This document shows positions 8,317 to 18,258 of a stretch of 64,000 nt of DNA, in pieces. Under the pieces are notes generated by a model. It saw nothing but the letters and a program-made list of their open reading frames with translations, was not told where the DNA came from and made no database searches. Position 1 is the stretch's first letter. Each line of letters starts with the position of its first letter. The DNA lies in NCBI GenBank assembly GCA_902623215.1, contig CACNSS010000002.1:80284-144283 (forward strand), read 5' to 3'. Source of the stretch: an uncultured Pelagibacteraceae bacterium (GTDB lineage Bacteria; Pseudomonadota; Alphaproteobacteria; Pelagibacterales; Pelagibacteraceae). Made by a program: the position numbers and the translations under genes.

Positions 8317-9690
8317 CTATAAAATAAATTTTGATAAATCAGTGTCCCTAACAAGATTATCCAGATTTTTGTTTATATAGTTTTTATCAATAGTAATTTT
8401 TTCTCCAGATCTGTCTGTTGCAGTAAAGCTTATTTCATCTAAAATTTTTTCAATAATCGTGTGTAATCTTCTTGCTCCGATATTTTCAACTGTAGCATTT
8501 ACTTCAGAAGCAATGTTGGCTATTGCGTCTATACCATCTTCAGAAAACTCCAGTTCAACATTTTCAGTTTTTAAGAGAGCAACATATTGTTTAATCAAAC
8601 TGTAGTCTGGTTCTTTTAAAATTCTTTTAAAATCTTCACTTGTTAAAGCTTCTAGCTCAACTCTTATAGGTAATCGTCCTTGCAATTCTGGTAACAAATC
8701 TGATGGTTTAGCAAGTTGAAATGCGCCTGACGCAATAAACAAAATATGATCTGTTTTAATAGGACCATATTTAGTATTTACTGTAGTTCCTTCGATCAGG
8801 GGCAACAAGTCTCTTTGCACACCTTCTCTTGAGACATCACCACCAACTCTATCTGTTCTTCCAGAAATCTTATCTATTTCATCTAAGAAAACTATACCGT
8901 TATTTTCTGTTGAAATTTTTGCAGCTTTAATAATTTTATCTTGCTCAATTAATTTATCAGATTCATCATTTATTAAAATTTCATGAGATTCTTTTACAGT
9001 CATTTTTTTCTTTTTTTCTTTAGCACCCATTGATTTTCCAAGCATTTCACCAATATTAATCATGCCAACATTTGCACCAGGCATTCCAGGGATCTCAAAA
9101 GAAGTGGAATTAGAACCTGTATCACTTACTGCAATTTCAATTTCATTGTCATCTAAATCACCATTTCTTAATCTTTGTCTAAAGCTTTCTCTAGTAGCAG
9201 CGCTTGCTTTTTTTCCAACCAAAGCATCTAAAACTTTCTCTTCAGCGAGTTTTTGTGCCTTGGTTTTAACTTCTTTTCTTTTTTTTATTTTTTCCATTGA
9301 AATGGCTATTTCAACAAGGTCTCTAACAATTTGTTCAACATCTCTTCCAACATAACCAACCTCTGTAAATCTTGTTGCCTCAACTTTAACAAAAGGTGCC
9401 TCAGCTAGTTTTGATAATCTTCTTGATATTTCAGTTTTTCCTACTCCAGTTGGACCAATCATTAAGATATTTTTTGGAAGAACTTCATTTTTCATTTCAC
9501 CTTTAAGAGCTTGTCTTCTCCATCTATTTCTTAAGGCAACCGCAACTGCTTTTTTTGCTTTATTCTGTCCAACAACAAATCTATCTAATTCAGATACAAT
9601 TTCCCTTGGTGAAAGCGAACTACCTAAAAACTCTTCTTTTGAGTCTTTTTTATCTGTTGGGTGTAGTTGTGTAACGTTTGACTTATCCAT
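8317..9690 (-). CDS. hslU: ATP-dependent protease ATPase subunit HslU (ClpY)
   Basis: HslU unfolds substrates and feeds them to the HslV peptidase. The 457-residue protein has Walker [10 protein letters not shown] (79-87), the pore-loop GYVG (112-115), an inserted I-domain (about 130-240), Walker B IVFLDEID (266-273), and the C-terminal sensor 2 segment [14 protein letters not shown]. The C-terminus ends in LSKFIL, matching the HslU tail that docks into HslV. The start codon overlaps the hslV stop in TAATG. Confidence 0.97.
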   Translation of the reverse strand: MDKSNVTQLHPTDKKDSKEEFLGSSLSPREIVSELDRFVVGQNKAKKAVAVALRNRWRRQALKGEMKNEVLPKNILMIGPTGVGKTEISRRLSKLAEAPFVKVEATRFTEVGYVGRDVEQIVRDLVEIAISMEKIKKRKEVKTKAQKLAEEKVLDALVGKKASAATRESFRQRLRNGDLDDNEIEIAVSDTGSNSTSFEIPGMPGANVGMINIGEMLGKSMGAKEKKKKMTVKESHEILINDESDKLIEQDKIIKAAKISTENNGIVFLDEIDKISGRTDRVGGDVSREGVQRDLLPLIEGTTVNTKYGPIKTDHILFIASGAFQLAKPSDLLPELQGRLPIRVELEALTSEDFKRILKEPDYSLIKQYVALLKTENVELEFSEDGIDAIANIASEVNATVENIGARRLHTIIEKILDEISFTATDRSGEKITIDKNYINKNLDNLVRDTDLSKFIL

Positions 9691-10205
9691 TATATTTTTT
9701 CAATTTTAACATTATTATTTGTAAAAACACAAATTTCTGCTGCAACCTCTATCGCTTTTTTTGCAACTTGCTCAGCATTCATGTCAGTTCCAATTAAAAC
9801 TTTTCCTGCTGCTAGGGCATAATTTCCACCGGAACCAATCCCAATAACATCTCCCTCAGGCTCCAGAACATCTCCTGTACCAGAGATTATGTAACTGTTT
9901 TCTTTATCACCAATTGCCATTAGTGCCTCAAGTCTTCTCAGATATTTATCTGTTCGCCAATCTTTTGCTAACTCGACTGCTGCTCTTGATAAATTTCCTG
10001 CATGTTTTTCTAATTTTGCTTCCAGTCTTTCAAACAATGTTAAAGCATCTGCTGTAGATCCTGCAAATCCTGCTACAACACCTCTTTTATCAATTTTTCT
10101 AACCTTTGAAGCGGTGCTTTTCACAACTGTATTTCCCATACTTACCTGCCCATCACCTGCAACTACTACTTCTTTATTTTTTCTAACTAATACTATTGTT
10201 GTCAT
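9690..10205 (-). CDS. hslV: ATP-dependent protease peptidase subunit HslV (ClpQ)
   Basis: HslV is the proteasome-like peptidase of the HslUV complex. T2, exposed after removal of the initiator methionine, is the catalytic nucleophile, and this fixes the start at 10205. The family blocks [13 protein letters not shown] (18-30), [17 protein letters not shown] and [12 protein letters not shown] are present. Its 171 residues are normal length. It is first in the hslV-hslU pair, divergent from hisB across a 91-bp gap. Confidence 0.97.
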   Translation of the reverse strand: MTTIVLVRKNKEVVVAGDGQVSMGNTVVKSTASKVRKIDKRGVVAGFAGSTADALTLFERLEAKLEKHAGNLSRAAVELAKDWRTDKYLRRLEALMAIGDKENSYIISGTGDVLEPEGDVIGIGSGGNYALAAGKVLIGTDMNAEQVAKKAIEVAAEICVFTNNNVKIEKI

Positions 10206-10296
10206 AGCTTATAAATGGATACTAATTTTGATACTTCAAGCCCGAGTTTAGTATTATTGCCATAATTGAATAATATATGTATACCTCTTTTTAATT

Positions 10297-10887
10297 ATGA
10301 AGCGTAAAGGTAAAATTAGTCGAAAAACGAAAGAGACAAGCATCAGTGTTGATTTGAATATTGATGGAAAAGGTAAATATAAAATTGATACAGGCATAGG
10401 TTTCTTAAATCACATGCTAGAACAGTTATCTAAACATTCCTCTATTGACATGACTATCAAAGCCAAAGGCGATACTCATATAGATCTTCATCACACTACA
10501 GAGGACACTGGTATTGCGATAGGTGAGGCTTTAAAGAAAGCCTTAAAAAAATCTGTTGGCATTAGAAGATATGCCCATGCGATGATACCTATGGATGAAA
10601 CTTTGTCCCGTGTAGCTCTTGATATTTCTAATAGACCCTATTTGATTTGGAACGTTAATCTTAAAGTAGAAAAACTTGGAGAAATGGATACTGAACTTTT
10701 TAAAGAATGGTTTCAAGCATTTTCACAAGCTGCTGGAATTACTTTACATGTTGAGAATATTTATGGTGATAACAGTCACCACATAATAGAGTCTTGCTTT
10801 AAAGGTTTAGCAAGATCTTTACGAGTTGCATTAGAGATAGATCCAAGGAATAAAAAAACAATTCCTTCTACAAAAGGTTCTTTATAA
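10297..10887 (+). CDS. hisB: Imidazoleglycerol-phosphate dehydratase
   Basis: HisB removes water from imidazole glycerol phosphate in histidine synthesis. The 196-residue protein is the monofunctional dehydratase without the phosphatase domain found in enterics. Metal-binding histidines are in [10 protein letters not shown] (H65, H66) and in the C-terminal repeat [14 protein letters not shown]. It starts the tight run hisB-hisH-hisA-hisF-hisE, with 5 bases to hisH. Confidence 0.97.
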   Translation: MKRKGKISRKTKETSISVDLNIDGKGKYKIDTGIGFLNHMLEQLSKHSSIDMTIKAKGDTHIDLHHTTEDTGIAIGEALKKALKKSVGIRRYAHAMIPMDETLSRVALDISNRPYLIWNVNLKVEKLGEMDTELFKEWFQAFSQAAGITLHVENIYGDNSHHIIESCFKGLARSLRVALEIDPRNKKTIPSTKGSL

Positions 10888-10892
10888 GCTTA

Positions 10893-11519
10893 ATGAAAGT
10901 TACAATTGTTGATTATAATTCGGGCAATATTAGCTCGGTGATAAACTCATTTGAAGAAGTTGCTAAAAATAAAGTAAATATCGAGGTAACTTCAGATTTA
11001 GGTAAGATTAAATCAAGTGATAAATTAGTTTTACCAGGCCAGGGCTCATTTAAAGGTTGCGTAGATGCCTTAAATAAAACTGATGGTTTAACGGAAGCTC
11101 TAAACGAATTTGCAATAAACAATAAAAAACCACTTCTTGGAATTTGTGTAGGCTTACAAATGTTTGCTGATGTTGGGTATGAAGAAACCGAAACGAAAGG
11201 ATTAGGATGGATTTCGGGTAAAGTTTCTAAAATAGATAACCAAAATGGTAAATTTAAACTTCCTCATATTGGGTGGAACCAGATAAATATTGTAAAGGAT
11301 AGTAAACTTTTTAGAGATATTGAAAATAACTCACATATGTATTTTGTACACAGTTACGAATTTGTACCTAATGATAAAAATGTAATTTCAGCAACAACAG
11401 ATTATTCATCAAATATTGTTTGTTCTGTTGAAAAAGAAAATATCTTTGGAACACAATTTCACCCAGAGAAGAGTGATAAAATAGGATTAAAAATAATTGA
11501 TAATTTTATAAATTTGTAA
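10893..11519 (+). CDS. hisH: Imidazole glycerol phosphate synthase, glutaminase subunit
   Basis: HisH is a class I glutamine amidotransferase that makes ammonia for HisF. The triad is visible: C85 in GICVGLQMF, and H190 with E192 in FHPEKS. The 208-residue length is normal, and the N-terminal VDYNSGNISSV is typical of HisH. The stop is directly followed by the hisA ATG with no spacer. Confidence 0.97.
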   Translation: MKVTIVDYNSGNISSVINSFEEVAKNKVNIEVTSDLGKIKSSDKLVLPGQGSFKGCVDALNKTDGLTEALNEFAINNKKPLLGICVGLQMFADVGYEETETKGLGWISGKVSKIDNQNGKFKLPHIGWNQINIVKDSKLFRDIENNSHMYFVHSYEFVPNDKNVISATTDYSSNIVCSVEKENIFGTQFHPEKSDKIGLKIIDNFINL

Positions 11520-12236
11520 ATGAAAATATTTCCTGCAATAGACATTAAAGATAAAAAGTGTGTAAGATTAGTAAAAGGAGATTTTGACAATAAAACCGAG
11601 TACGAACCGTCTCCAGTTGAGCAAGCTGGAAAATATAAAGATCACGGATTTAAAAATTTACACATAGTTGATTTAGATGGTGCTTTAACTGGTGAGACAG
11701 TAAATTTAGACATCATCAAAGGTATAGTTGGCAAATTTAATTTAAAAGTTGAGGTAGGTGGTGGAATTAGAAGTATCGATAGTATTAAAAAATACATTGA
11801 TGGGGGTGTTGATAAAGTAATTTTAGGAAGTGCTGCAATAAAAGATAAAAACTTTCTAAAAGATGCTTGTCAAAAATTTCCTGATAAAATTGCTTTAGGT
11901 TTAGATGCAAAAGATGGATATTTATCGGTTTCAGGTTGGAAAGAAAATTCAAATCAATTAACTTTAGATTATTTAAAAGAAGTTAACGAATATGGTGTTA
12001 AAAGATTGATTTATACGGATATAAATCGAGATGGCATGAAACAAAGCCCAAATTTTGATGAAACATCAAGAGTTGCAGAGATATCAAATTGTCCAGTAGT
12101 TATATCAGGTGGAGTTTCATCAATAGATGATATTAAAAAAGCCAAAACTTTGAATAATATTGAAGGTGTAATAGTCGGAAAAGCTATTTATGATGGAGAT
12201 ATTAAGTTAGATGAATTAGTAAAAGAAGATGCTTAA
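11520..12236 (+). CDS. hisA: ProFAR isomerase
   Basis: HisA is a beta/alpha-barrel enzyme that opens the ribose ring of ProFAR to PRFAR. The N-terminus [17 protein letters not shown] with the catalytic aspartate (D8), the phosphate-binding VGGGIRS (near 79-85) and ISGGVSS (near 197-203) are diagnostic. At 238 residues it is normal. The 8-base overlap with hisF indicates coupling. Confidence 0.96.
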   Translation: MKIFPAIDIKDKKCVRLVKGDFDNKTEYEPSPVEQAGKYKDHGFKNLHIVDLDGALTGETVNLDIIKGIVGKFNLKVEVGGGIRSIDSIKKYIDGGVDKVILGSAAIKDKNFLKDACQKFPDKIALGLDAKDGYLSVSGWKENSNQLTLDYLKEVNEYGVKRLIYTDINRDGMKQSPNFDETSRVAEISNCPVVISGGVSSIDDIKKAKTLNNIEGVIVGKAIYDGDIKLDELVKEDA

Positions 12237-12984
12237 AAATAGAATTATCCCTTGTTTAGATGTTAAAAATGGTCGTGTAGTTAAAGGTATTAACTTCGTT
12301 GAATTGAAAGATGCTGGGGATCCAGTTGAGCAAGCAAAAATTTACTCTGATGGCGGAGCAGATGAAATATGTTTTTTAGATATTACTGCCTCAAACGAAA
12401 ATAGAGATACAATTTATGATGTAGTTGAGCGAACATCAAAAAATTGTTTTGTCCCTTTAACTGTTGGTGGAGGAGTAAGAAGTATAGATGATATTAATAA
12501 ATTATTAAATTGTGGTGCCGATAAAGTATCTATTAATACTGCAGCTGTTGAAAATCCAAAAGTTGTCTTAGATAGCTCAAAAAAGTTTGGTTCACAATGT
12601 ATTGTTGTTGCGATTGATGCAAAGAAGAATGGTGATAAGTGGGAAATATTTACCCATGGAGGTAGAAACAATAGTGGTCTAGACGCTTTGGAGTATGCTA
12701 AAAAAATGGAGGACAGTGGTGCAGGAGAATTACTTGTAACATCAATGGATAGAGATGGAACACAAATAGGTTATGACGTCGATTTGATGAATAAAATTGC
12801 ATCAAAAGTAAACATACCTTTAATTGCCTCAGGAGGTGTTGGTAATCTAGATCATTTGGTTGATGGAATTAAGTTAGGAAATGCAAGTGCAGTTTTAGCA
12901 GCCTCAATATTTCACTATGGAAAACATTCAGTACGAGAGGCTAAGGAATATTTGGACTCAAAAGGAATTCCTGTTAGAGTTTAG
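12229..12984 (+). CDS. hisF: Imidazole glycerol phosphate synthase, cyclase subunit
   Basis: HisF joins PRFAR with ammonia from HisH to yield imidazole glycerol phosphate and AICAR. The barrel starts with [16 protein letters not shown], with catalytic D11. VGGGVRS and IASGGVG bind the phosphates. Its 251 residues are normal. Its by-product AICAR is a substrate of the PurH enzyme encoded at 19.6-21.2 kb. Confidence 0.97.
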   Translation: MLKNRIIPCLDVKNGRVVKGINFVELKDAGDPVEQAKIYSDGGADEICFLDITASNENRDTIYDVVERTSKNCFVPLTVGGGVRSIDDINKLLNCGADKVSINTAAVENPKVVLDSSKKFGSQCIVVAIDAKKNGDKWEIFTHGGRNNSGLDALEYAKKMEDSGAGELLVTSMDRDGTQIGYDVDLMNKIASKVNIPLIASGGVGNLDHLVDGIKLGNASAVLAASIFHYGKHSVREAKEYLDSKGIPVRV

Positions 12985-12985
12985 T

Positions 12986-13258
12986 ATGCTAAGCACTCTA
13001 GAAAACCTATTTAAACTAGCGCGTGAAAGAAAAGAAAAACCTGTTGATGGCTCTTATACCAATAGATTATTATCAAACAAATCATTAAGTAAGTCAAAAG
13101 TTTTAGAGGAAATAAATGAGTTGATTGAGGCTGTAGATAAAGACACCAACAAAATTCATGAAGCTGCTGATGTATTTTATCATTTGATAATTTATCTTGA
13201 GGCGCATAATATTAAGATTGAGGATATAGAAAAAGAGCTAGAAAAAAGAAGGAAATAA
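12986..13258 (+). CDS. hisE: Phosphoribosyl-ATP pyrophosphohydrolase
   Basis: HisE hydrolyses PR-ATP to PR-AMP. I start it at the ATG at 12986, one base after the hisF stop, giving 90 residues beginning MLSTLENLFKLARERK. A longer in-frame reading overlaps hisF and has no family match. The MazG-like fold signature EEINELIEAV and EAADVFYHLI with the acidic metal ligands is clear. It is a stand-alone hisE rather than an IE fusion. Confidence 0.93.
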   Translation: MLSTLENLFKLARERKEKPVDGSYTNRLLSNKSLSKSKVLEEINELIEAVDKDTNKIHEAADVFYHLIIYLEAHNIKIEDIEKELEKRRK

Positions 13259-13259
13259 A

Positions 13260-13601
13260 ATGAGTAAGATTAAAATTGTTTTAGTCTTTTTATTGTGTTT
13301 CGGTCTTTATAAAGGCTATGTTGCTTTTTCTGAATTTGAAATTGGAGTTTCCGATCGAGTTGCAGAGCTAGAATTGAATGAAGATATAGAAAAACAAGGA
13401 GAAGTCATAGCACTTTTGATGTATTTAGGCGATCCGTTAGAATTAAAAGAACATTTATTAGTTGAAAAAGAGTCCAAATGTTTAGAGATGAAACAGATAG
13501 CTGAGGAAACATCTTTTGCATATTATGAATGTGCTGTTGTTGACGCTAATTTAAAAGGTGGAAAAATTATCAGTATAAATGCAGAGTTAGAGATTTTATA
13601 A
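13260..13601 (+). CDS. Unknown small membrane-anchored or secreted protein
   Basis: I do not recognise this 113-residue protein. Residues 1-24 form a hydrophobic helix (KIKIVLVFLLCFGLYKGYVAF), likely a signal anchor. The remainder is acidic with two cysteines (KCLEM and YECAV), ending in a beta-like GGKIISINAELEIL. It starts one base after hisE and its stop overlaps the start of the HIT-protein gene, so it belongs to the same transcript as the his genes. No function is inferred. Confidence 0.7.
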   Translation: MSKIKIVLVFLLCFGLYKGYVAFSEFEIGVSDRVAELELNEDIEKQGEVIALLMYLGDPLELKEHLLVEKESKCLEMKQIAEETSFAYYECAVVDANLKGGKIISINAELEIL

Positions 13602-13966
13602 TGACTTATGATAATAATAATATTTTCGCAAAAATTTTAAGAAATGAAATTCCTTGTAAAAAAATTTATGAAGATGAATTTGTCCTATCTTTTTATGATA
13701 TAAATCCCCAAAAGAAGATACATGCACTTGTCATACCAAAAGGAAAATATAAAGATTTAGATGATTTTGCAAATAATGCCTCTAATGATGAAATTGTAGG
13801 TCTTATAAAAGGTATCAATATAGTTGCCAAAAAACTAAATATTTCTGTTGATACTGGAAAAGGTTACAGGGCACTTGCAAATATAAGTCAGCATGGTGGA
13901 CAAGAGGTGCCGCATTTACATTTTCACCTATTTGGAGGTGAAAGCATAGGTAAAATGGTTCAATGA
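13601..13966 (+). CDS. HIT-family (HINT-type) nucleotide hydrolase
   Basis: The 121-residue protein carries the histidine triad HLHFHL (H105, H107, H109) preceded by GQEVP, which is the HINT subclass. These enzymes hydrolyse nucleoside phosphoramidates such as AMP-lysine. The N-terminal IFAKILRNEIPCKKIYE is also typical. It overlaps both neighbours by one to four bases in the extended his transcript. Confidence 0.93.
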   Translation: MTYDNNNIFAKILRNEIPCKKIYEDEFVLSFYDINPQKKIHALVIPKGKYKDLDDFANNASNDEIVGLIKGINIVAKKLNISVDTGKGYRALANISQHGGQEVPHLHFHLFGGESIGKMVQ

Positions 13967-14466
13967 GTTTAAAAGTTAAAAGAAATTATCTTGAAATTTA
14001 TTCAATAGATGACTTGATTGATGTAAAGATTATACCAAAAGAATTTAACATAGAACTAACTGATCCACCAAACTTTCAACTAAATAAGTTTTTTTACAAA
14101 AATATAGGTAAAAATCATCGATGGACTGATAGATTATCGTGGAATGATAATCAGTGGATCAATTACACAACAAATAAGTATCTTAGAACCTATATTTTAA
14201 AAAACAAAAATGACCTTGCTGGTTATTTTGAGTTAATTTATCATTCGAGCGAGAATGAGGTTGAGATTGCTTATCTTGGTTTATTGGAGGAATATCATAA
14301 TAAAAAACTAGGCTCGTATTTATTATCTATTGCTATAAAAGAATCTTTTTTACAAAAACCCAAAAGAGTATGGGTTCACACCTGTTCTTTAGATCATAAA
14401 AATGCCCTTAATAATTACCTTTCTAGGGGCATGAAGGTTTTTATGACTGAAACAGTGCAGATTTAG
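13963..14466 (+). CDS. GNAT-family acetyltransferase
   Basis: The 167-residue protein has a GNAT fold. The strand VEIAYLGLLEEYHNKKLGSYL (93-113) corresponds to motif A, where the acetyl-CoA loop is a divergent HNKKLGS. WVHTCSLDHKNALNNYLSRGM matches motif B with the conserved N-A-x-x-x-Y. The substrate is unknown. It overlaps the HIT gene by four bases (ATGA) and ends convergent to lolA. Confidence 0.8.
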   Translation: MSLKVKRNYLEIYSIDDLIDVKIIPKEFNIELTDPPNFQLNKFFYKNIGKNHRWTDRLSWNDNQWINYTTNKYLRTYILKNKNDLAGYFELIYHSSENEVEIAYLGLLEEYHNKKLGSYLLSIAIKESFLQKPKRVWVHTCSLDHKNALNNYLSRGMKVFMTETVQI

Positions 14467-14480
14467 TTATTAAAAGCTTT

Positions 14481-15032
14481 TTAGTCCGATTGAGGCAAAA
14501 CGAATGTTTTTTTCTTGATTTTTTGATTGAACGACATTGATGATAAAAAAACAATATTTAGATTTTGGTATAAATCTACTGTTTGCCAACCCATCAAATT
14601 CAAAGTTTTTTTGTCAAAAAATATATTTATTTCACTTTCATTTTTAAAAAATTTAAAGGCTACAAAATTTTTGTTAACATGGTAATTTTTTGATTTACTA
14701 ATTATGTCTATTAGATATTTTTTATCTAATATTAATTCCAGTGGAGTTTCTTTTAACGGATAAATATAATAACTAGATATAGTTTTAATTACTAATGATT
14801 TTCCATTAGATACTAAAATTTTTTTATTATTTAAATTATATTTGCAAAAAATTTTTTTTGGATACTGTAAAACGCATTTACCTTTTTCGATTTTATCATT
14901 AATATTTTGTTCAAAATTAAATGATATATTTTCGATTAAATTAAGTTTATTAAGTATATCAGTCTTAATAGAAGCAGAACTTTGGTTAATAGAAAAGAAA
15001 AACAATAATAATATTAGAAAGTATTTTGTCAT
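14481..15032 (-). CDS. lolA: Outer-membrane lipoprotein carrier protein LolA-like
   Basis: LolA carries lipoproteins across the periplasm. The 183-residue product has a signal peptide (MTKYFLILLLFFFSINQSSA) and a LolA-like fold: FNFEQNINDKIEKGKC, LQYPKKIFCKYN, and YPLKETPLELIL, which matches the family's conserved central part. It is divergent and cysteine-containing. It overlaps the ftsK stop by four bases; the ftsK-lolA order is widespread in proteobacteria and supports the call. Confidence 0.82.
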   Translation of the reverse strand: MTKYFLILLLFFFSINQSSASIKTDILNKLNLIENISFNFEQNINDKIEKGKCVLQYPKKIFCKYNLNNKKILVSNGKSLVIKTISSYYIYPLKETPLELILDKKYLIDIISKSKNYHVNKNFVAFKFFKNESEINIFFDKKTLNLMGWQTVDLYQNLNIVFLSSMSFNQKIKKKTFVLPQSD

Positions 15033-17155
15033 TTTAGGACATCACGTTTCCCAACGTGGTTTGCTTTACTTACAATTCCTTCCGCTTCCATCATATCTAT
15101 TATTCTTGCAGCTCGATTATAGCCTATTTGTAATTTTCTTTGTAATAAAGAAGTCGAGGCTTTTCCCTCTGATTTTATTATTTCAACTGCATTGTTATAT
15201 AACTCATCTTTATCTCCTTGATTGTTGGAGTTTTCAATCATTTCTTTCTCATCCGCAAAATTTAAAATTTCATCGATATAATCAGGTTCAGCCTGTGATC
15301 TTAAAAAATTATTAATTTTCTCGATTTCATTTTCAGACACATAAGGTGCATGAATTCTAACTATTTTGTTAGCAGAAGACATGTAAAGCATATCTCCTTT
15401 ACCTAAGAGTTGCTCAGCACCTTGCTCACCCAAAATAGTTCTGCTATCTATTTTCGATGTTACCTGAAATGAAATACGCGTAGGAAAATTAGCTTTAATA
15501 GTACCGGTAATCACATCTACACTTGGTCTTTGAGTTGCCATTATAATGTGTATACCTGCAGCCCTAGCCATTTGGGATAACTTTTGAATATAATTTTCTA
15601 TCTCTTTTCCAGCAACTAGCATTAAGTCAGACATCTCGTCAACTACAACAACAATGTAGGGCATTGGCAGTTTATGTTTTAAGTTATATCCATCGATATT
15701 TCTTACACCTTCTTTAGTCATTAGCCTATACCTACTTTCCATTTCTTTAACAACCCAACCTAAAACTGAAGCTGCTTTTTTTGCTTCGGTAATTACAGGA
15801 CACAGTAAATGTGGAACACCCTCATATGTAGATAACTCCAGCATTTTCGGATCAATCAAAATAAATTTACATTTGTCAGGGTGATGTCTGTAAAGCAATG
15901 AGAGAATAATCGTGTTTATGCAAACTGATTTTCCTGATCCGGTCGTGCCAGCAATCAATAAATGAGGCATTGATGTCAAATCTCTAACAATTGGTTCACC
16001 CGATATGCTTTTCCCTAATGCAATTGGTAATTTTATTTCTTTTTTTTTAAAATCTTGATTATTGATAATTTCACTCAAATATACATTTTCTCTTTGCATA
16101 TTTGGTAATTCTATACCTATTGTATTGCTACCTGGGATTGTAGATATCCTTGCAGACTCTGAGCTCGTATTTCTCGCAATATCATCTGAAAGATTTATAA
16201 TTTTTGAAACTTTGATTCCAGCAGCTGGTTCAAATTGGTTTAGTGTTACTACCGGTCCATGACTAATTTTTTTAATCTTACCATTTACACCAAAATCTAA
16301 AAGTATTTTTTCTAAAAATTTGGGATCAATTTGATCATCTTTGTCTGACTTAGACCTTTCATTTTTTGTAAAAGTTTCAAGTAATTCCAGTGATGGTAAT
16401 TTAAATTTAGTTTTACTATTAATCAGATTATTCTCTGCTTTTATAAATGGTAAATCTTCTTGAATTAAATTTTTGATCTCATCTTGTGGTATATACTCCT
16501 TTATAATCTCATTTCGATTAGTATAATTCTTCTTTTTTTTATTAAGTCCAGCAGTAATTATTTTTTTAATTAAATTAAATAATTTTATGATATTTAAATT
16601 TATACTTAACAAAAAAAAGGCAGAAATAACTATGATAAAAATATAGTATGAAATTTTTTCGTTTGAATTAATCAATGTGCTTAAAAAAGTTTCATTTAGA
16701 TACTGTCCAATAAATCCTCCATTACCATTTATATAAAGACCAAAAGCATCCTTATAAAAATAACTAAAAAAAATTGAACCGATAATTGAATAAATTACTA
16801 TAAAAAATAAGTTTTCAAGGAATATTAAAATTTCTTTTTTTCTGAAAATATTTATTCCAGAAAGAGTAAATGTAACTGGTATTAAAAAAGCAATCAAACC
16901 AATAGATTGGAAGAAAAGATCTGAAGTATAACTTCCACGAAAACCTAGATAATTTTCAATTTTTAAATCTTTTGGAAATATAAAATTTGGATCATCAGGA
17001 GAGTAAGATATTAAAGCTAAAAAAAGGAGAACACCAAAAACAGTAACGATAATGCCTGCGATTTCAATTACTCTTTTTGTTATAAAAATTAGTACTGAAT
17101 TGCCAAGTTTTTTTATTTCCATAGCAGATGAATCAAATATATGTCTTTGTATCAT
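15029..17155 (-). CDS. ftsK: DNA translocase FtsK
   Basis: FtsK anchors at the division septum and pumps chromosome ends apart for dimer resolution. There are four or five membrane helices in the first ~190 residues, a short linker (about 200-275), the alpha-beta motor with Walker A GTTGSGKS (403-410) and Walker B VVVVDEMSDLM, and a C-terminal gamma domain (KASTSLLQRKLQIGYNRAAR) that reads KOPS sites. At 708 residues it is short because the linker is reduced. An internal ATG at 17122 (residue 12) is an equally possible start. Confidence 0.95.
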   Translation of the reverse strand: MIQRHIFDSSAMEIKKLGNSVLIFITKRVIEIAGIIVTVFGVLLFLALISYSPDDPNFIFPKDLKIENYLGFRGSYTSDLFFQSIGLIAFLIPVTFTLSGINIFRKKEILIFLENLFFIVIYSIIGSIFFSYFYKDAFGLYINGNGGFIGQYLNETFLSTLINSNEKISYYIFIIVISAFFLLSINLNIIKLFNLIKKIITAGLNKKKKNYTNRNEIIKEYIPQDEIKNLIQEDLPFIKAENNLINSKTKFKLPSLELLETFTKNERSKSDKDDQIDPKFLEKILLDFGVNGKIKKISHGPVVTLNQFEPAAGIKVSKIINLSDDIARNTSSESARISTIPGSNTIGIELPNMQRENVYLSEIINNQDFKKKEIKLPIALGKSISGEPIVRDLTSMPHLLIAGTTGSGKSVCINTIILSLLYRHHPDKCKFILIDPKMLELSTYEGVPHLLCPVITEAKKAASVLGWVVKEMESRYRLMTKEGVRNIDGYNLKHKLPMPYIVVVVDEMSDLMLVAGKEIENYIQKLSQMARAAGIHIIMATQRPSVDVITGTIKANFPTRISFQVTSKIDSRTILGEQGAEQLLGKGDMLYMSSANKIVRIHAPYVSENEIEKINNFLRSQAEPDYIDEILNFADEKEMIENSNNQGDKDELYNNAVEIIKSEGKASTSLLQRKLQIGYNRAARIIDMMEAEGIVSKANHVGKRDVLK

Positions 17156-17185
17156 CTAATTTTTATTGTTAAAATTAAAATAATT

Positions 17186-18256
17186 ATGAAAGTTTGTATT
17201 TTAGGAAACGGGCTAATAAGCTTAACATTAGCAAAAACTTTAGTTAACCAAGGAATATATGTAGATATTCTTTCATCAAAAAATAACTTTAAGTATAAAA
17301 AAAACCAGACATTAGGCATTTCAAAATCAAATGTTGATTTTTTTAACAAAAATATAATTAATATTAAAAATTTATTATGGGATATTAATAAGATAGAAAT
17401 TTATAGCGAAAATCTCAATAATGAAAAAATTCTGGATTTTAAAAATTATAATGAAAAACTTTTTTCAATAATTAAAAACCATGAGTTGTATGATTTGTTA
17501 TCACTAAGCTTAAAAAAAAATCGTAAATGTAATTTCAAAAAAATCCTTAATTCAAAAAATTTACTTAGGAGGGACTATAAATTAATAATTAACACAGATT
17601 TATTTAGTCCTTTAACTAAAAAATTTTTTCACAGAAGAATAAAAAAAAATTACAAAAGCTCGGCATATACTTCAATTATCCGTCATAAAAAGTTAGAGAA
17701 TAACATTGCTTCTCAAATTTTTACAGCGACAGGCCCTTTAGCTTTTCTTCCAATATCAAATACAGAAACATCGATAGTTTATTCTTATAATGGCAGAGAC
17801 GAATTCAACTTTAAAAAAATAGTTAATAGATTTAACAAATCTTATGAAATTTTGTCTTATAAAAAAGTCTCTAGTTTTGAGCTTCAACTAGTAAACCTAA
17901 GATCTTACCACTATAAAAATATTTTAGCATTTGGTGATTTGCTTCATAAGATACACCCATTAGCTGGACAAGGTTTTAATATGTCTTTAAGAGATATAAA
18001 TGAGATTTTGAGAATTATAAATTTAAAAAAAAAAAATGGTTTAGATTTAGATAGTTCAATTTTTAAAGAATTTGAGGATAGGATGAAACACAAAAATTTT
18101 ATTTTTTCAAACTGTGTAGATTTTATTTACGAATACTTTAATTTTGAAAATAATATTAAAAATAACATTTTAAGCAAAGCTGTAAAATATTTAGGTAAAA
18201 ATTATACAATTAATAAATATTTCACCAAGATTGCTGATAGTGGTTTGATAATTTAG
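17186..18256 (+). CDS. UbiH/COQ6-type FAD-dependent hydroxylase
   Basis: The protein is a flavoprotein monooxygenase of the ubiquinone-ring hydroxylase family. It has the FAD dinucleotide fold at the N-terminus (ILGNGLISLTLAK, a GxGxxx form) and the ribityl-binding motif FGDLLHKIHPLAGQGFNMSLRD. The middle is strongly divergent and lysine/asparagine-rich. I start at the ATG at 17186, which places the FAD motif at residue 5 and gives 356 residues. A 12-base A-run lies at 18025-18036. Which ring position it hydroxylates cannot be told from sequence. Confidence 0.82.
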   Translation: MKVCILGNGLISLTLAKTLVNQGIYVDILSSKNNFKYKKNQTLGISKSNVDFFNKNIINIKNLLWDINKIEIYSENLNNEKILDFKNYNEKLFSIIKNHELYDLLSLSLKKNRKCNFKKILNSKNLLRRDYKLIINTDLFSPLTKKFFHRRIKKNYKSSAYTSIIRHKKLENNIASQIFTATGPLAFLPISNTETSIVYSYNGRDEFNFKKIVNRFNKSYEILSYKKVSSFELQLVNLRSYHYKNILAFGDLLHKIHPLAGQGFNMSLRDINEILRIINLKKKNGLDLDSSIFKEFEDRMKHKNFIFSNCVDFIYEYFNFENNIKNNILSKAVKYLGKNYTINKYFTKIADSGLII

Positions 18257-18258
18257 AA

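Noticed and set aside
12917..12985. Upstream ATG for hisE
   Set aside because: Its first 23 residues overlap hisF out of frame and do not match HisE; the ATG at 12986 is one base after the hisF stop and fits the family length.
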